Assembly: GCA_001600875.1 (NCBI GenBank)
Contig: BCLD01000016.1
Location: forward strand, 624,715-688,714
Length of the DNA stretch: 64,000 bases
Direction of reading: 5' to 3'
DNA from: Solicoccozyma terricola
Lineage: Eukaryota > Basidiomycota > Tremellomycetes > Filobasidiales > Piskurozymaceae
Position 1 is the stretch's first letter. Each line of letters starts with the position of its first letter. The notes beneath the pieces were generated by a model. It was not told where the DNA came from. It made no database searches and saw nothing but the letters and a program-made list of their open reading frames with translations. This document shows positions 36,401-47,562 of this stretch, piece after piece. The position numbers and the translations under genes were made by a program.

Positions 36401-38067
36401 TTGGTTTTGCGAAGTGTTCAGGAGCAGCTCGATCTCTGGGTGAACGAGTGGATCTCGGCCTTTGTGTGAGTGCTCGCCGGTATTGCGCAGGATATTGCCA
36501 TGCTGACATCGTCCTCATCTAGCTATCAACCATACTCGGATGAGCTCAAACGGATATATACTGCCAGCGGCCACTTTTACTATTCATATAGCTGCCTGGT
36601 CCTCAATTCGTTTGGTCTTCAGAACGCGCTCGAGTACTCACCAGTGGATCTCGCGTTCTTCTTTGCCAAGGTTTATCATGCGGCAATGGTGAGCGGGAGA
36701 GCATATTCGACGGCACAGCCGGTTGTTAACATCACCCAACCATCCCGCGGCTCGACAGAGCTGTCTCGACATAACGGAGAGTGAGCTTGCACAGAACGGA
36801 TGGTTACAATACCTTCCGGACAGTCAATTTGTCATGATCAGCTATGCTGTTTTGTCGTTGCTCAAGGTGAGTCTGCGAAGCCGCCCAGGCACGAGCACGC
36901 ATTGACATGAATCCGATTCGCAGCTCATTCGACCCGAGTTCCGCTCACTGCATCCGAATCAACCAGCCATCCTCACCCGAGTCAGCAGCATTGCGGACCT
37001 TCTCGCGCGGACTGCAGTCGACCCGACCCACACTCCCGCACTCTACGCTGTCCTTTTGAAATCCCTCATCTCAGCGAAAGCAGAAGAGATCAAGACGGAC
37101 AGCAAGAACGTCGTGCTAGCAAATGGGATTGTTTCGAGACCTGGTAGCCCATCAGCTTCGACATTTGATTCGCACAACGGACCTATGGGCGGACATGGCA
37201 TGGGGGTGCCTGGGAATACTCCTCACGCTCAGGCATACATGGATGGAACCCTTCCCCCGAGCGCATTATATTGCAGCTCAATGTCCCAGTCTAACCCGTA
37301 CTCGGCTGCCAATTCGCCAGCGCGGTTCGGTAATGCCCCACATAGGATGTTCCCATCTCGACAGGGCGGGTCGGGGAATTCGAATGAGCAAGGTAGCGGA
37401 GCGTATCTGGGCTATCAAATCGGAATGTTGATGGATCCGACAATGGCCATTAGTGTGCCTGATGGAGGAGGTAATACGTTCGGCTTGAGTGGACCCCAGC
37501 TGTGAGTTATGCTGCCATTGGGGTCTTGGGAAGGGTAGCTCATGCAAGTCGTGTCTTAGTGGCATGCCAATGTCTTCGGGGCAGACGCAACAACAGCAGC
37601 AGCAGCAGCGAATGGCCCAAACGATGGCAACATCAGCGCCATCAGCCGCTCCTACCCCACTCACCCCATGGCCGATCCCATCTATGGCGTCACATGGCCA
37701 AAACAACCCAGGCTCGAATATGAATATGCCAGGCGGTGGACAATCTAATGTGACGCCGCAAGGTACACCTCATGGTGGTGGCTTAGGTCCACCAGGAACT
37801 GGTGGTGGATTCGATGATTACGGAGGTCTATTAGGGATGGACGGATTTGGAGCTTGGGATAGCAGTTTGTTGATGCCAGTGAGTGGTGTCTGGACGAAAT
37901 TATGCGCTCTGGCAGCTGACCCGATTGATCGTTGTCAGGGATTCGGTCTGGGTCAATTGGAGCTCAGTGGTGGACTGGTGCACGGTCAATGGGGTAGCGG
38001 ATTCATATCACCCAATATGGGTATGACGCCCAGTCAGAGTCGACAGGCTAGTCCGCGTGCGTCATGA
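33434..38067 (+). CDS. Second Zn(II)2Cys6 fungal-specific transcription factor
   Basis: Predicted nuclear regulator; no specific target is recognised. First exons: 33434-33987, 34056-34128, 34204-34268, 34342-34408, 34471-35203, 35265-35311, 35373-35527, 35593-35787; later exons run to TGA at 38067. The N-terminus is Ser/Gln-rich with a strongly acidic Asp/Glu block (about 33745-33840). The cluster has spacing C-x2-C-x6-C-x10-C-x2-C-x6-C (RACTVCRRLKMKC, then CKRC, then FDCIFEESNRGKK), split by two introns. A coiled-coil linker (QSLKKMEQTLDTVLRSIHNP) follows. The fungal_trans domain shows LFDIYFEKMHRHIPVL, LLLGLAIRTATDLNL and NRERCWLLCFVLDRSFSAQ, then GKPWTIRED. The C-terminus is Gly/Met/Gln-rich with a short glutamine run near 37585. 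It is unrelated in detail to the first zinc-cluster gene. Confidence 0.92.
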
Positions 38068-38252
38068 GAAATTGAAGTTATGGAACGGTTGTAGTAATTC
38101 CATGTTGATGGACATACATAATAATGGATCGACGACGATCATGTGGTGACTAACCGCGAAACACCAAACCCCCATCCCGACATCCTCGATGGCGCCGTAA
38201 GTCTCTCGCAACATTACAAACTCCACATTCTCAAACACGCAACATCAACACC

Positions 38253-39342
38253 ATGTTGTCAAACCCAGACGCAGGCCATATCTCGGTGGGAGCTGGCATG
38301 GCGTTCGACCACACCAATATGGACACTCACCCTATGGTCGCAGTCATGGCGAAACACTGCGCTGACACTCTCATCCGACATGGTGCGAAAGGTGTCCTTG
38401 TCGATTATGGGTCAGGAACCGGTAAGCCTCGTGTGCTCCTGAAGAATGTGCTGGGTTGAAAGAGATGATATATAGGCAACGTGTCGTTGGCTTTGAAGGA
38501 AGTGGCTACCAAGGTCATCGGGATTGATATCTCACAAGGAATGGTCGACGTTGTGGGTCCGAGGCGATGTTGTTTTTAGGGGGTGGGGGAGTTGTTCACT
38601 CTGGCCAATGTAATCTCGCAGTACAACAAGAAGGTTAAGGAACAGCTTGAGAATGGCCCAGAGATGCAATCCGTCTTGCTCCCCCAAGATGTGGAACATC
38701 TTACTTCTATCATTGGGAAGGATGTTGACTGTGCATTTGTGGGTAGCCGAGCTTCTCTACGCTTCGTTTCAATACTGATTGATCTCTTTCACGCACGCAG
38801 AGTTGCCTGGTCTTCCATCATGTTCCCAACCCCACCCAAATCCTCTCGACACTTGCGTCATCACTCAGAAGGGGCGGCAAGATCCTCGTCATCGACTTGA
38901 TGCCAATGAGTAGGGAAATGAATGACTATATTCGAAGTGAGATGGGCCAGATGCGGAAAGAGAGTGAGGAGAGGTTGAGGAAAGAGGGAAGGCAGGGTGA
39001 CCAAGGACACGCGCATGGATATGAAAGTGGCGATGCTCATGGGCATAGTCATGGTCATGTTCAGCACGGTCATGATCACTCGCACGATACTGGTAATGAC
39101 GACCACATGGTGAGTATCTCTTGGCCTCCAAACACGTCCGCCCCTTCCACGAATCTACTCTATTGCCACAGGACGCCTTCTCCCACTTCCTTGGCTACAC
39201 CGAGGACACCGTCCGTCAATGGTTCAAATTCTCAAGCCCGGGAATGAAAGATTTCTTCTACGAAAAGGCCTTTTCCTGTTCTTTCACTAGGCCGGATGGG
39301 AGACCTGTGGACTTTTTCGTGGCTGGTATGACCAAGGTCTGA
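38253..39342 (+). CDS. Class I SAM-dependent methyltransferase with a histidine-rich insertion, about 280 aa, 5 exons
   Basis: Predicted small-molecule or protein methyltransferase; substrate unknown. Exons: 38253-38421, 38476-38552, 38622-38738, 38801-39109, 39172-39342. Motif I (VLVDYGSGTGNVSLAL) and the acidic motif II position (VIGIDISQGMVD) bind S-adenosylmethionine. SCLVFHHVPNPTQIL and GGKILVIDLMP are the post-motif strands of UbiE/ubiquinone-type methyltransferases. Between the core and the C-terminal strands (DAFSHFLGYTEDTVRQWF) lies an insertion of about 33 residues with 11 histidines (about residues 191-223, DNA 39008-39109). It sits in a helical Lys/Glu-rich stretch. Convergent with NOT3, 102 bp between stops. 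Confidence 0.92.
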
Positions 39343-39444
39343 CCGATCGACGATGATCATGTTCACTGTCATGGGATATATAATAACATGGTATACTTCA
39401 CTGAAATCTAACACGCCGTCATCGCAAGACTCTACGCATATAAC

Positions 39445-42400
39445 CTAGTCTTCGCACAGCCACCGATACTCTGTGAGGTGCCACACGCATCGAAGAATTA
39501 GAAAGAAGAAACGTACAGGGCGCGCCCTCGGTCGCACACTCACCAAATCTGAAATCAGTTTTCCGTCTTCGGCACCACGTATTCTCCCAATCAAAGTAAA
39601 TGTACATCCCTTGCTCGTACTCTTCTGTGATTGCCAACGGTTGTGATAGACGCTGGAACCACGTCAGGTACTGCTTGTGGAATCGCCATGATTGTCGTTT
39701 GAGTTCCCGTGCAGCACACCATCTGGAGCATCAGCCGGGGAGTCAGCACCATGTTGTGTCGTTGCAGACTGCTACCACCACTCACTGCTCGTACGTGTTC
39801 GTTCGATAGTAGAAAATGAAGAACAACGTATCAAGGTCCATCCTTGAATAGATATTCTTGTCGTCGAGGATAGGATGTGGCTGTTGTGGGTAGTATGGCG
39901 GTGTCTGATACGGATTTCTTGGATGGTAGTAGCGAGGTCTGCGAAAAGAGACTGTGGTCAGCTATTACTGGAACCGACTCTCGTCTACGTCTCTAGCTCA
40001 CCTCTCGGAATCCCTTGGCTCAGGTGCTGATGCCAATCCACTTTCCAGCGCTGCGTGCAGTCCGTCGAGATCGTTTGCGCGGTCGGCTCCTGGCAAACGG
40101 CGTCCAACAATGAGTCACTTCACTGACAACACGGACAACTCCAAACAACCACTCACTCTTCAGCTTGACATTTTCAAAGTTGTGCATGAGGTCCGACAAT
40201 GCATTCGGCGTGTGTTGCGGCATCTGTGGCTGGCCATCTGACGCTCGGGAAGCCGCACGTTGTCCTGCTTGCGCCGAACTTTCCGCAAAGGAAGGGATGG
40301 AGCTCGTAGAGGTGTGAGGAGGTTGAGGGGAGCGTTGGTCTGCAGCGTGGTGGTCGTGCGAGGTTTGCGTAATCTCCTGTACGGTTGGTAGGTGCTGTGC
40401 CGGTCGAGGCGAGATTGCTTCGTATCCCGGTGGAGTCTGCGGGTTCAGAGGGTGTCAGCAAACGCTCGACGCTTAGTCCAGCTTTGTCAACTACCCACCG
40501 CATTCGCACGCTGTACTGGAGGAGACAACCCATCCGAAAGCTGTTTTGGCTGATCCCTCATCGGAGTCGGACTTGGCTGAACCTGAGGACCGCCAGAAGA
40601 CGGATGTGATAAAGCGGGGCTGGGTTGAACTTCAGCTGGAGTGGACTGCGTGGCGACCGGTGATAGCTGAAGATTCTGTGCAGCGGATGAATGTTGAGGT
40701 GCGGGAGTCGGTTGAGTGTTTGCCAGTGCAGGCGTGGCTACCGTCGGTGCTGCGGACGATGGAGTTACGGGCGCAGGTGCTGCCACCGCGGCGGCTGCGG
40801 CGGCTGCGTACTTGATGGGCGGTAGAGCGACCGGCCCCGATGGTTGGCGTGCTGCTGGTTGCGATGGAGGTTGGCCAGTGATACCGATGGAGCCAGAGGT
40901 CGTCCGTGCGGGTGCGGGCGTAGTTGCAGCCGGCGGTGGTTCTGTGTGGCGAATACCGAATGAGTTGATAGGGCGTAAGCCACGCCGTGAACGAATACTC
41001 ACTCTCTGGGAATTTGCTTTCCATCGTCAGTTCTGAAGAAAGCGCTCGTTCGTCAGTTTGGATTCAAAGCGCTGCGATCGAGTTGGAGATTTGCAACCCA
41101 CTCCTTGCTGGCGTTCTCTTCGCTGCTACGGGACTTGGCGGTTGCTATGCAGACCTCGATGCCATCAGCTGTGATCCAATGACAATATCACGAAAGGACA
41201 CTCACACTACTCGAAGCCACGCTTTCCTCCGTAGCTTTGTTTGCCTTGCTTCCATCTTTAATAGGCGTCCGTACGCTCTCTGTGGCATTATCTGCTAGAC
41301 CGGCGCATCAGCCTCGCTTTACTTTCAGCAGGAAGAACAGGCTCGTAATCACCTTCCGACACGGAAAGCATGTCATCCAAATCCTCCGAGGGCTCTTTTG
41401 TTAGTTGAGCGCTGGCGAATGCTTCTTCCTCTTCCTCCAGGTTGAGTTCGTCGTAAATTGCTTCGTCTTCTTGGAATTCTTCGTCCTGTGGCGTGATATG
41501 AAAGCACGACGAACGGTGAGATAACCATCCAGCGCCACACGCGAGGCCACAGATCCCACGACCCCCGACCCTTACCTGATTCGACTCTACAAAATACTGC
41601 ACGTCCTCTTTCAAATCATTGACCTGATCCACAGTAATCCTACCATTCTCCAACATCCTCATCACTGCCTCTAATTTCCCAACATGCCATTCTCTCCTCT
41701 CATTCAATCTTTCCAATTCACTCGCTTTATCACCACCACCTCCGGTCGCCGCAGCTTGAGCAGCAGCTCGGCTCTTCTTCTTACCTCCTGCAGCAGCAGA
41801 AGCTTGTAACGTCTCGATTTCCGCTTCACTCGTTTCGATTTGTCGGGATAAGGCATCGACGAATTCTTCAAGAGCGTGACGAGCTTCGAGCTTTTGTCTT
41901 GCGGCGGGATCGAGGCGGGTAGCTGCCTGAAGACCTTCTTTGGAGAATGCTTTGGTCTTCATTTCCTTTTCAAGTGCTTTGAAGCGTTCCATTTGCTGGA
42001 ATGGTGGGGGTGATATGGTGTTAGTATTCTGGGTCGTCGGAGTCGCAGTCGTTGCCAGAGATAGATGGCCGTTCCCCAACATTCACAACCTCGCGGTCGC
42101 CCCGCGCATCGATCCCTCACACGACCCTCGACTCCCCATCGCCCCTCCCACTCACCATCTCAATCAACCTCCTATTCTCCAACAATTGAGTCTTATCCTT
42201 GATATCATTATTCGTCAACCACGTCTTGATCTGATCTCTCAGCCTTTGTAATTTCTTGATTTGAGATTTCAAATCCGTTTCATATTTATCCTTTTGAGTT
42301 GCATTGTTCGCTGCCATCAACTTTGAATGAATCTCTTCGAATAGCTCGACACCTTCGGACACGCGTTTGAGCGTGCGGTCGATTTCAGCTGAGGAGGGGT

Positions 42401-42483
42401 GGATGGGGGTTGGTAGAAGATGTTAGTCGGGATAGGATGGAGCATTCGCAAACGGTCTCACTTTGAAGCTTCCTTGCTGCCAT
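39445..42483 (-). CDS. NOT3: CCR4-NOT complex subunit NOT3/NOT5
   Basis: Scaffold subunit of the CCR4-NOT deadenylase, which controls mRNA decay and transcription. N-terminal exons on the minus strand: 42483-42462, 42388-42156, 41995-41576, then from 41485. They encode [40 protein letters not shown] and a long coiled coil through [20 protein letters not shown], the Not3/5 N-terminal domain. An acidic block ([20 protein letters not shown]) and a Pro/Ala/Gln-rich linker of several hundred residues follow. The C-terminal NOT2/3/5 box is intact after splicing: [76 protein letters not shown] and FEYRWLCED before TAG at 39445. Exons in the linker were not all resolved. Confidence 0.92.
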
Positions 42484-43600
42484 CTTGCTAGGTTTTTGGC
42501 AGGAGTTACAAGGTGGAAGAGACGGTTGAGGACGATCAACGGGTGGGAACGTAACTCGGTCGTGAGCTTGTCCTATTCAACAGATCCGTGAATGTTGAGC
42601 TCTTCGAAATTACAGGCGAATCCCGCGGGGTACCCTGCAGTGTGACTTGCCGTGAGAGTTTACCTCTGTGATGATGATGGTTGATCGGGGTATGTGGTGC
42701 TGAGGGAACCAGGTTAGTTGGGCCTGGAGGTGGTTGGTGGTGTTGGACACTGGTTGCACGTGAAAGTGGGACAAAGTTGACCCATCGTGGGAATGTCGGG
42801 CTAAAGTCGGGGAATTGCTGCCGTTCCCCGGAGGCTTTACCGTCGATCCATTCTATCCAGTTGTCTCAATGGAAAATGGAAGCCACGATATGGGACGATC
42901 GTTGTGTGGCGATGCAGCCAACAGTTCTGGGATCGTTTGCTGATACCAATGCAGTAGAATATTAAAGGGGCATCCTCCCGGGGGCCCCCATGGACCTGTG
43001 AAAAAAAAAGACAGGAGACCTACGGGGAAGAGACCTACGGGGAAGACGCAATGCCGTTCTAGTCCATTAGACGAGAAAATCATCCGCTTCATCTTTACAT
43101 GGGCGGTATGATCAGATTGGGGATGGTAACCACTTTGATGCAGAGTACACCAGCACAACCAGCACAACCCACCTACATCCTCCTCATTGCCCTAACCTTT
43201 CCCGAAGAAATCATACGTAGTTCTCCTCGTCAGATAACCTGACTAACCGGTACGGAAGCCAATACGCGGTGCCGAACCCTGACATGACCGTTGCAACTGC
43301 CGAAAGACTTCGCTGCCTGCTTCCCATGCCGCAGACTACATCCTCCTTCACCTCTTGAAACATCCAGGCAAAGTGCTGTCGCGGACGCCACACTGGGAAA
43401 TAAAAGCCTGGCATCAACGCAGTACGATAATAATTGTACACCTCTCGAACTTCAGACTGGGTAATCTTTCTCATAGAGTGATTGTGTATGATTGAACGAG
43501 CGTAAGACATGACCGCTACATCTCTCTTAGCAAGGACTGTTTGGGTCTCAATGAAAAGTTACCTTTCCTTACAGAACTCGGCCAATTTCGTATCAACTTG
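42484..43600. other. Intergenic region between NOT3 and the mobile-element island
   Basis: Holds the NOT3 promoter next to 42484. A short direct repeat (ACCTACGGGGAAGA, twice) is seen at about 43019-43050 and GC-rich patches near 42620. One 99-aa minus-strand frame (43211-43510) is listed separately. No transposase or RNA gene is seen. Confidence 0.4.
43211..43510 (-). CDS. Hypothetical 99-aa ORF
   Basis: A single-exon frame with an ATG start (MSYARSIIHNHSMRKITQSE) and ordinary amino-acid composition, lying alone between NOT3 and the recombinase island. No family recognised and no clear splice partners. It could be chance or a relic. Confidence 0.2.
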   Translation of the reverse strand: MSYARSIIHNHSMRKITQSEVREVYNYYRTALMPGFYFPVWRPRQHFAWMFQEVKEDVVCGMGSRQRSLSAVATVMSGFGTAYWLPYRLVRLSDEENYV

Positions 43601-43623
43601 CAGTTTCAAGAAGTAAAATGGTC

Positions 43624-43665
43624 GTACAAAAATCCTTTTTGCACTTTTTGTACATGTGCAAAAAG
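43624..43665. repeat. Two overlapping, mutually exclusive inverted repeats at the left border of the island
   Basis: GTACAAAAA (43624-43632) pairs with TTTTTGTAC (43645-43653). CTTTTTGCAC (43635-43644) pairs with GTGCAAAAAG (43656-43665). Both are perfect (9 and 10 bp) and interleaved, so only one hairpin can form at a time. Position about 350 bp before the first recombinase ORF makes them candidates for recombinase binding arms; this is inference. Confidence 0.65.
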
Positions 43666-43810
43666 ATTTCCCTCTACCTGGTTCGAACAAGATTTTATTA
43701 TTTTATGATTCAGAAGTCAACATTTGCATCAACATTCAGCCGTGTCGACTTCCTATGAACATCCAACTCTGAAGACGTGTATGAACATCCAACGGTCAAC
43801 CCATGCATCG

Positions 43811-43850
43811 ACCTCCCTCTTAGCTCAGTGGTAGAGCGCAGGGCTAGTAC
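43811..43850 (+). tRNA. Truncated tRNA-like 5' half (Thr-AGT-like), probably a pseudo-tRNA
   Basis: An A box (TAGCTCAGTGG) lies in a proper D arm: GCTC at 43823-43826 pairs with GAGC at 43834-43837. It is followed by anticodon-stem strand CAGGG (43839-43843) and the loop CTAGTAC, whose anticodon would be AGT. The partner CCCTG is absent next to the loop; it appears only at 43896-43900 after 45 nt. No T arm or acceptor 3' strand follows. So this is a split or intron-bearing tRNA whose 3' part is lost, lying at the border of the recombinase element. Confidence 0.4.
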
Positions 43851-44007
43851 GAGCGCATTAAAGCGATTTCGAGCTATAACTCTTATCGCCTCAGACCCTG
43901 GTGAGAACGCGCTGCCCGCATGCACAGCGTGCCGCCGTCGCCGCGAGACGCATATTGAACCAAGCAACATCGTACACATTATTATTATACATACACACCG
44001 ACCCGGA

Positions 44008-47000
44008 ATGGCACCTCCTGTCTTCCCGGACTTGTCATCGCGAGGAAGTGAAGACTTGCTGGATTCTGATGGTTCAATAACATCCAATGTCCTTCGTCGT
44101 CGCAAGAGGGGTCGCACGTGGAAAGAAGTCAAAGAAGAACAGGAGGAAGGTTGGGCTGATATGATGATGGAGGATGCAACAAATACCCTACCAGTTGCAC
44201 ATTCGACCCAGCGACGCACCGACAAGGTCATACGATCCTATGCAGCATACATCAAAGCAACGATGCCTGTCTACGTTGATCGAGAATTCGAAAAGAAGGG
44301 ACTTTCAGGTGAGTTTGGCCACATATCCCGATGGAACCCTCATCATGTTCTGATCCACCGGCCCACTTCCCCCTCCTCCAATCACTACCCAGATCGATTG
44401 CAACGTTTCATCACCGCCAGTGTAGCCAAATCAAGATGCAAGATAGCCATTCTCCCATCAGATCATCCAAGGAATGATCCGGACATAGAGTATGAGGAAA
44501 TTGACAGCGATGGCAACACACATGTTGGGAGGCACAGTCACAAAATAACATATATGACCTACTCTACCCTGGATCTGCTTCGGTGAGTGGAGACGATAAC
44601 TATGGATGGATGATTCGTTTATGATATTTCCCCTTTTCTTTGTTTCGGTTTGGATCTTTCGCGTTTAATTGTTTTCCAACGGTCCTTGCACATAGCCGCG
44701 ACGTTTTTCGCATTGCTTCCAACTACAGCGTACCAGCAATGTCCAAAGACCAACTTGCCGATCTGAAATCCAGCTTGAAGAAGGAAGTTTTCCATCTTAA
44801 GCAGTACTACAACCTGAAAATTTCCATAGTTCCCAAGGTCNTATTCGGTCAAGCTGAGGTCCGAAAGCTTATCGAAACTGTTCTGGACAAACCAAGTTCA
44901 TGGGATGTTGCGATTCAAGAAGTAGCGCTGTTGCTGGTTTTGTTCTACACTGCCGCCCGCCCGGGGAGTCTCCTTCCAACTCAAAACTATGACTATTTCC
45001 TGCCTCTTCGAAACATTGAGCTACATCCGCAATTCAACAGGGATGACGATGGCAAAGCGATGGGAAAAGTGGTCGGATTTGATGTGATGATAAAGTTAGA
45101 TAGGTGGAAGGGCTATCAATCGACCAAGGAGAAACAAGTTCGGTGAGATAATAGAAAATAACCTCATCGAATTCGTTCCTCCTGACAATGCTCCTCATTC
45201 AGATACTACATCCGGACAGTCACAGATGAGAAGAGTTTGTTGTTTGATCTTGGTACAGTGATCACTGCAATGGGGATCCGACGAGGTGAGATGAGCCGTT
45301 TCGATTGCTCTTGCAGATGCGGTGTTTCATTTCAATTTGCATGCGAGGCTGAATGTTACATATTCATTCATCCAGGTCTTTTCAAAGATGCAAAAATGGT
45401 GGAAGAGTTACTCAAGCTCAAGCATCATCGTTTGCAGTGGAAAGACAATGTGTTGAAACAGCCAGTCTTTCTCACAAGAGGTCAGTCCTATAACACACCT
45501 AACAAGTTCAGAGCTGATCCGGTGTTGCACTTTCAGGTCCACATGGACATTCACTGGTCACAGGACCATACACAGCAGCAAGCCTCGGAATCAACTTCAC
45601 AAAACTTTGCATCTCTGCTGGCTTTTCGACACAGGGCGATACCCCAGGACTCTCATCCTACACAATACGCCAATGGAGGTGACCCAGTGGTTAAGTAAGA
45701 TGGGACCACTTGCAGCAAAGAGGTTGATGGGCCATGTCACCTGTTCTGATTCCATTTACCAAGATTACGGCAATGGCTTGGAAGTGATGGATGTGGTGGC
45801 CATTCTGAATGACGAGGTGACAAGGATGTTGGACCCAGTCTCAGCCCCAATCATGAAGGCATGAGTTGGAGATATTAGCAGGTATCAAGCTGTACCATTC
45901 AGCTGATTTTTCCTTCCTGATTTGCACAGAGTGAGATCCATGCAGCCTGATCTCATGAAGAAGGATGTTGTGAAATGGGATTTGAAGGTGAGATATAAAT
46001 CGATGTTGATAGGCTTTATTTCAGACTAATCCCCTCTTGATTGTTGCAGAGCAGAACCATCATTCTCAATATTCAATACATCAAAAGCCAGATCATGACC
46101 GGTAGCACCAAATGGATGAAGTTGCCTGCTTTTAAGAGTATGGCAGCGCAAACTAATGAAGCAACAACCTTTTTAGCTCACTTGAGAGGGTGGTTGAGGC
46201 AGCAAATTGACATAATCAGCAGATTGAATCTGAAAGAACAGATCAGAAGTGAGTTTGGATGGTGATGAGGTGTTCTCTCCCGGCATTTAACACTTGCGCA
46301 TCAGGTGCCGATGATGAAGCCACCAATATGAGTTGGGATGAGGGCGTTCGGCGTTCTGAGAATCTTAGCAAAGCAGAGCCATGAGTTTTTTCTTTTGGTC
46401 ATTTGGGTAACTGTCCATCAGGCTGATTGTCTCCAATAAAACACGCATTAGAATCCCGCTCCACATATGCCAGGCCATGCACCGCTACTCCAAGGAGATC
46501 CTGGATATGCCCCTGGATGAAATGGACTATCTCATCACTCAAATCGAAATTCCATCTGTCAGCAAATGCGAGGAGGAAGAAGCTATGAACGATCGTAATG
46601 AAAACATCAAAGGATCCGACGGAGGTGACTCGCTCGAGGGAACTGACAGCGATGGTTCCCAGGATTCTTACGAGGTTGACGATGATGCACAAGATGTCAA
46701 GTTTCCACTGGCTAGGAGCGATGACGAAGATAGTGAAAGCAAGACTGGTGGCAATGACAAAGTGGACCCTGATGGTAAGTAATATGTAGCAGCCATGCAG
46801 GTCCCGACTGACGATGTCAAGTTGTTGCAGACACTGTCAAGCATGATGAAGATGGCAAGATTGGGTGGGTCTCATGGCTTGATCTCATGAAGCCTAAAGA
46901 AGATGAAGATGAGAAGAAGATAGAGAAAGGTGAGTGATCGAAGTTCGACCAAAGAATGTCCTAAGCTCATCATCCCTTTATAAGGTCAAGGGGTATTAGC

Positions 47001-47104
47001 TCTGTACATGAATGACGATGCGGTAGTCATTGCCCCTGGAGTAGCCAAGCACAAGAAGGCTCTGCTCGTGCTCTATGCCATGGCTTGCAACGACTATCCA
47101 ATGA
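44008..47104 (+). pseudogene. Tyrosine recombinase A (DUF3435/captain- or Crypton-like), broken copy
   Basis: Family reading: fungal DUF3435 tyrosine recombinases move Starship and Crypton-type elements by site-specific recombination. Start MAPPVFPDLSSRGSEDLL; spliced exons include 44008-44308, one from the acceptor near 44388, and others. Visible core: LLLVLFYTAARPGSLLP (box I Arg), PLRNIELHPQFN, FDVMIKLDRWKGY, FDLGTVITAMGIRRG, LFKDAKMVEELLKLKHHRLQ, LSSYTIR (box II) and RLMGHVTCSDSIYQDYGNG (His and nucleophilic Tyr). A 1-nt deletion at about 45673 shifts frame between box II and the GH...Y block. Two intron donors preceded by C read CATGAGT instead of CGTGAGT. C-terminal part: a helical region (LAHLRGWLRQQIDII), CQAMHRYSKEI, an acidic tract, then the homology to copy B stops at VLYAMACNDY. 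Ambiguous base at 44841. Probably inactive. Confidence 0.8.
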
Positions 47105-47411
47105 GTTGGTCAGTCATCAGCATCATTGTATATTGTCAAGCATGTGCAAAAGAAAAGACTTACCAGCATGATCCCCTTGACTGGTCTTGTTCACGACGAT
47201 GATGGAGCCAACTACTGATCACTACCCAACCTTCCTGATATTCCAGGTTGACGATGTCCTTCGACCAGATCGATCCTGTGGCAGCAGATATGCCAAGGCT
47301 GGAGTCAGCCACCAGTGTTCATATTACCACACAAGCAGCATCCACTCACATGGGACTGTGGTGCCCACTGTTGTCCTTGAAACCTTCATCTTTGCTGGTA
47401 CCAATCCCAGT

Positions 47412-47437
47412 CCCCCCCCCCCCCCCCCCCCCCCCCC
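47412..47437. repeat. 26-nt poly-C tract
   Basis: Uninterrupted C run in the degenerate 3' part of recombinase A, mirrored exactly as 26 G at 54705-54730. It creates spurious polyproline frames. Confidence 0.9.
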
Positions 47438-47562
47438 ATTCACAGATCAAGCCGCTTCTCTGATTCTGTCAGGGTCGGGCCAGATCGATCATAACAAACT
47501 GAATGAGGAGATCGATCTTGAATAAGTCCTCATGTTGTTTTATCCTTTGATGCCAAAGAAAC

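Noticed and set aside
47187..47525. 112-aa ORF with polyproline in the recombinase A 3' region
   Set aside because: The proline run is the 26-C homopolymer and the rest lacks recombinase similarity.
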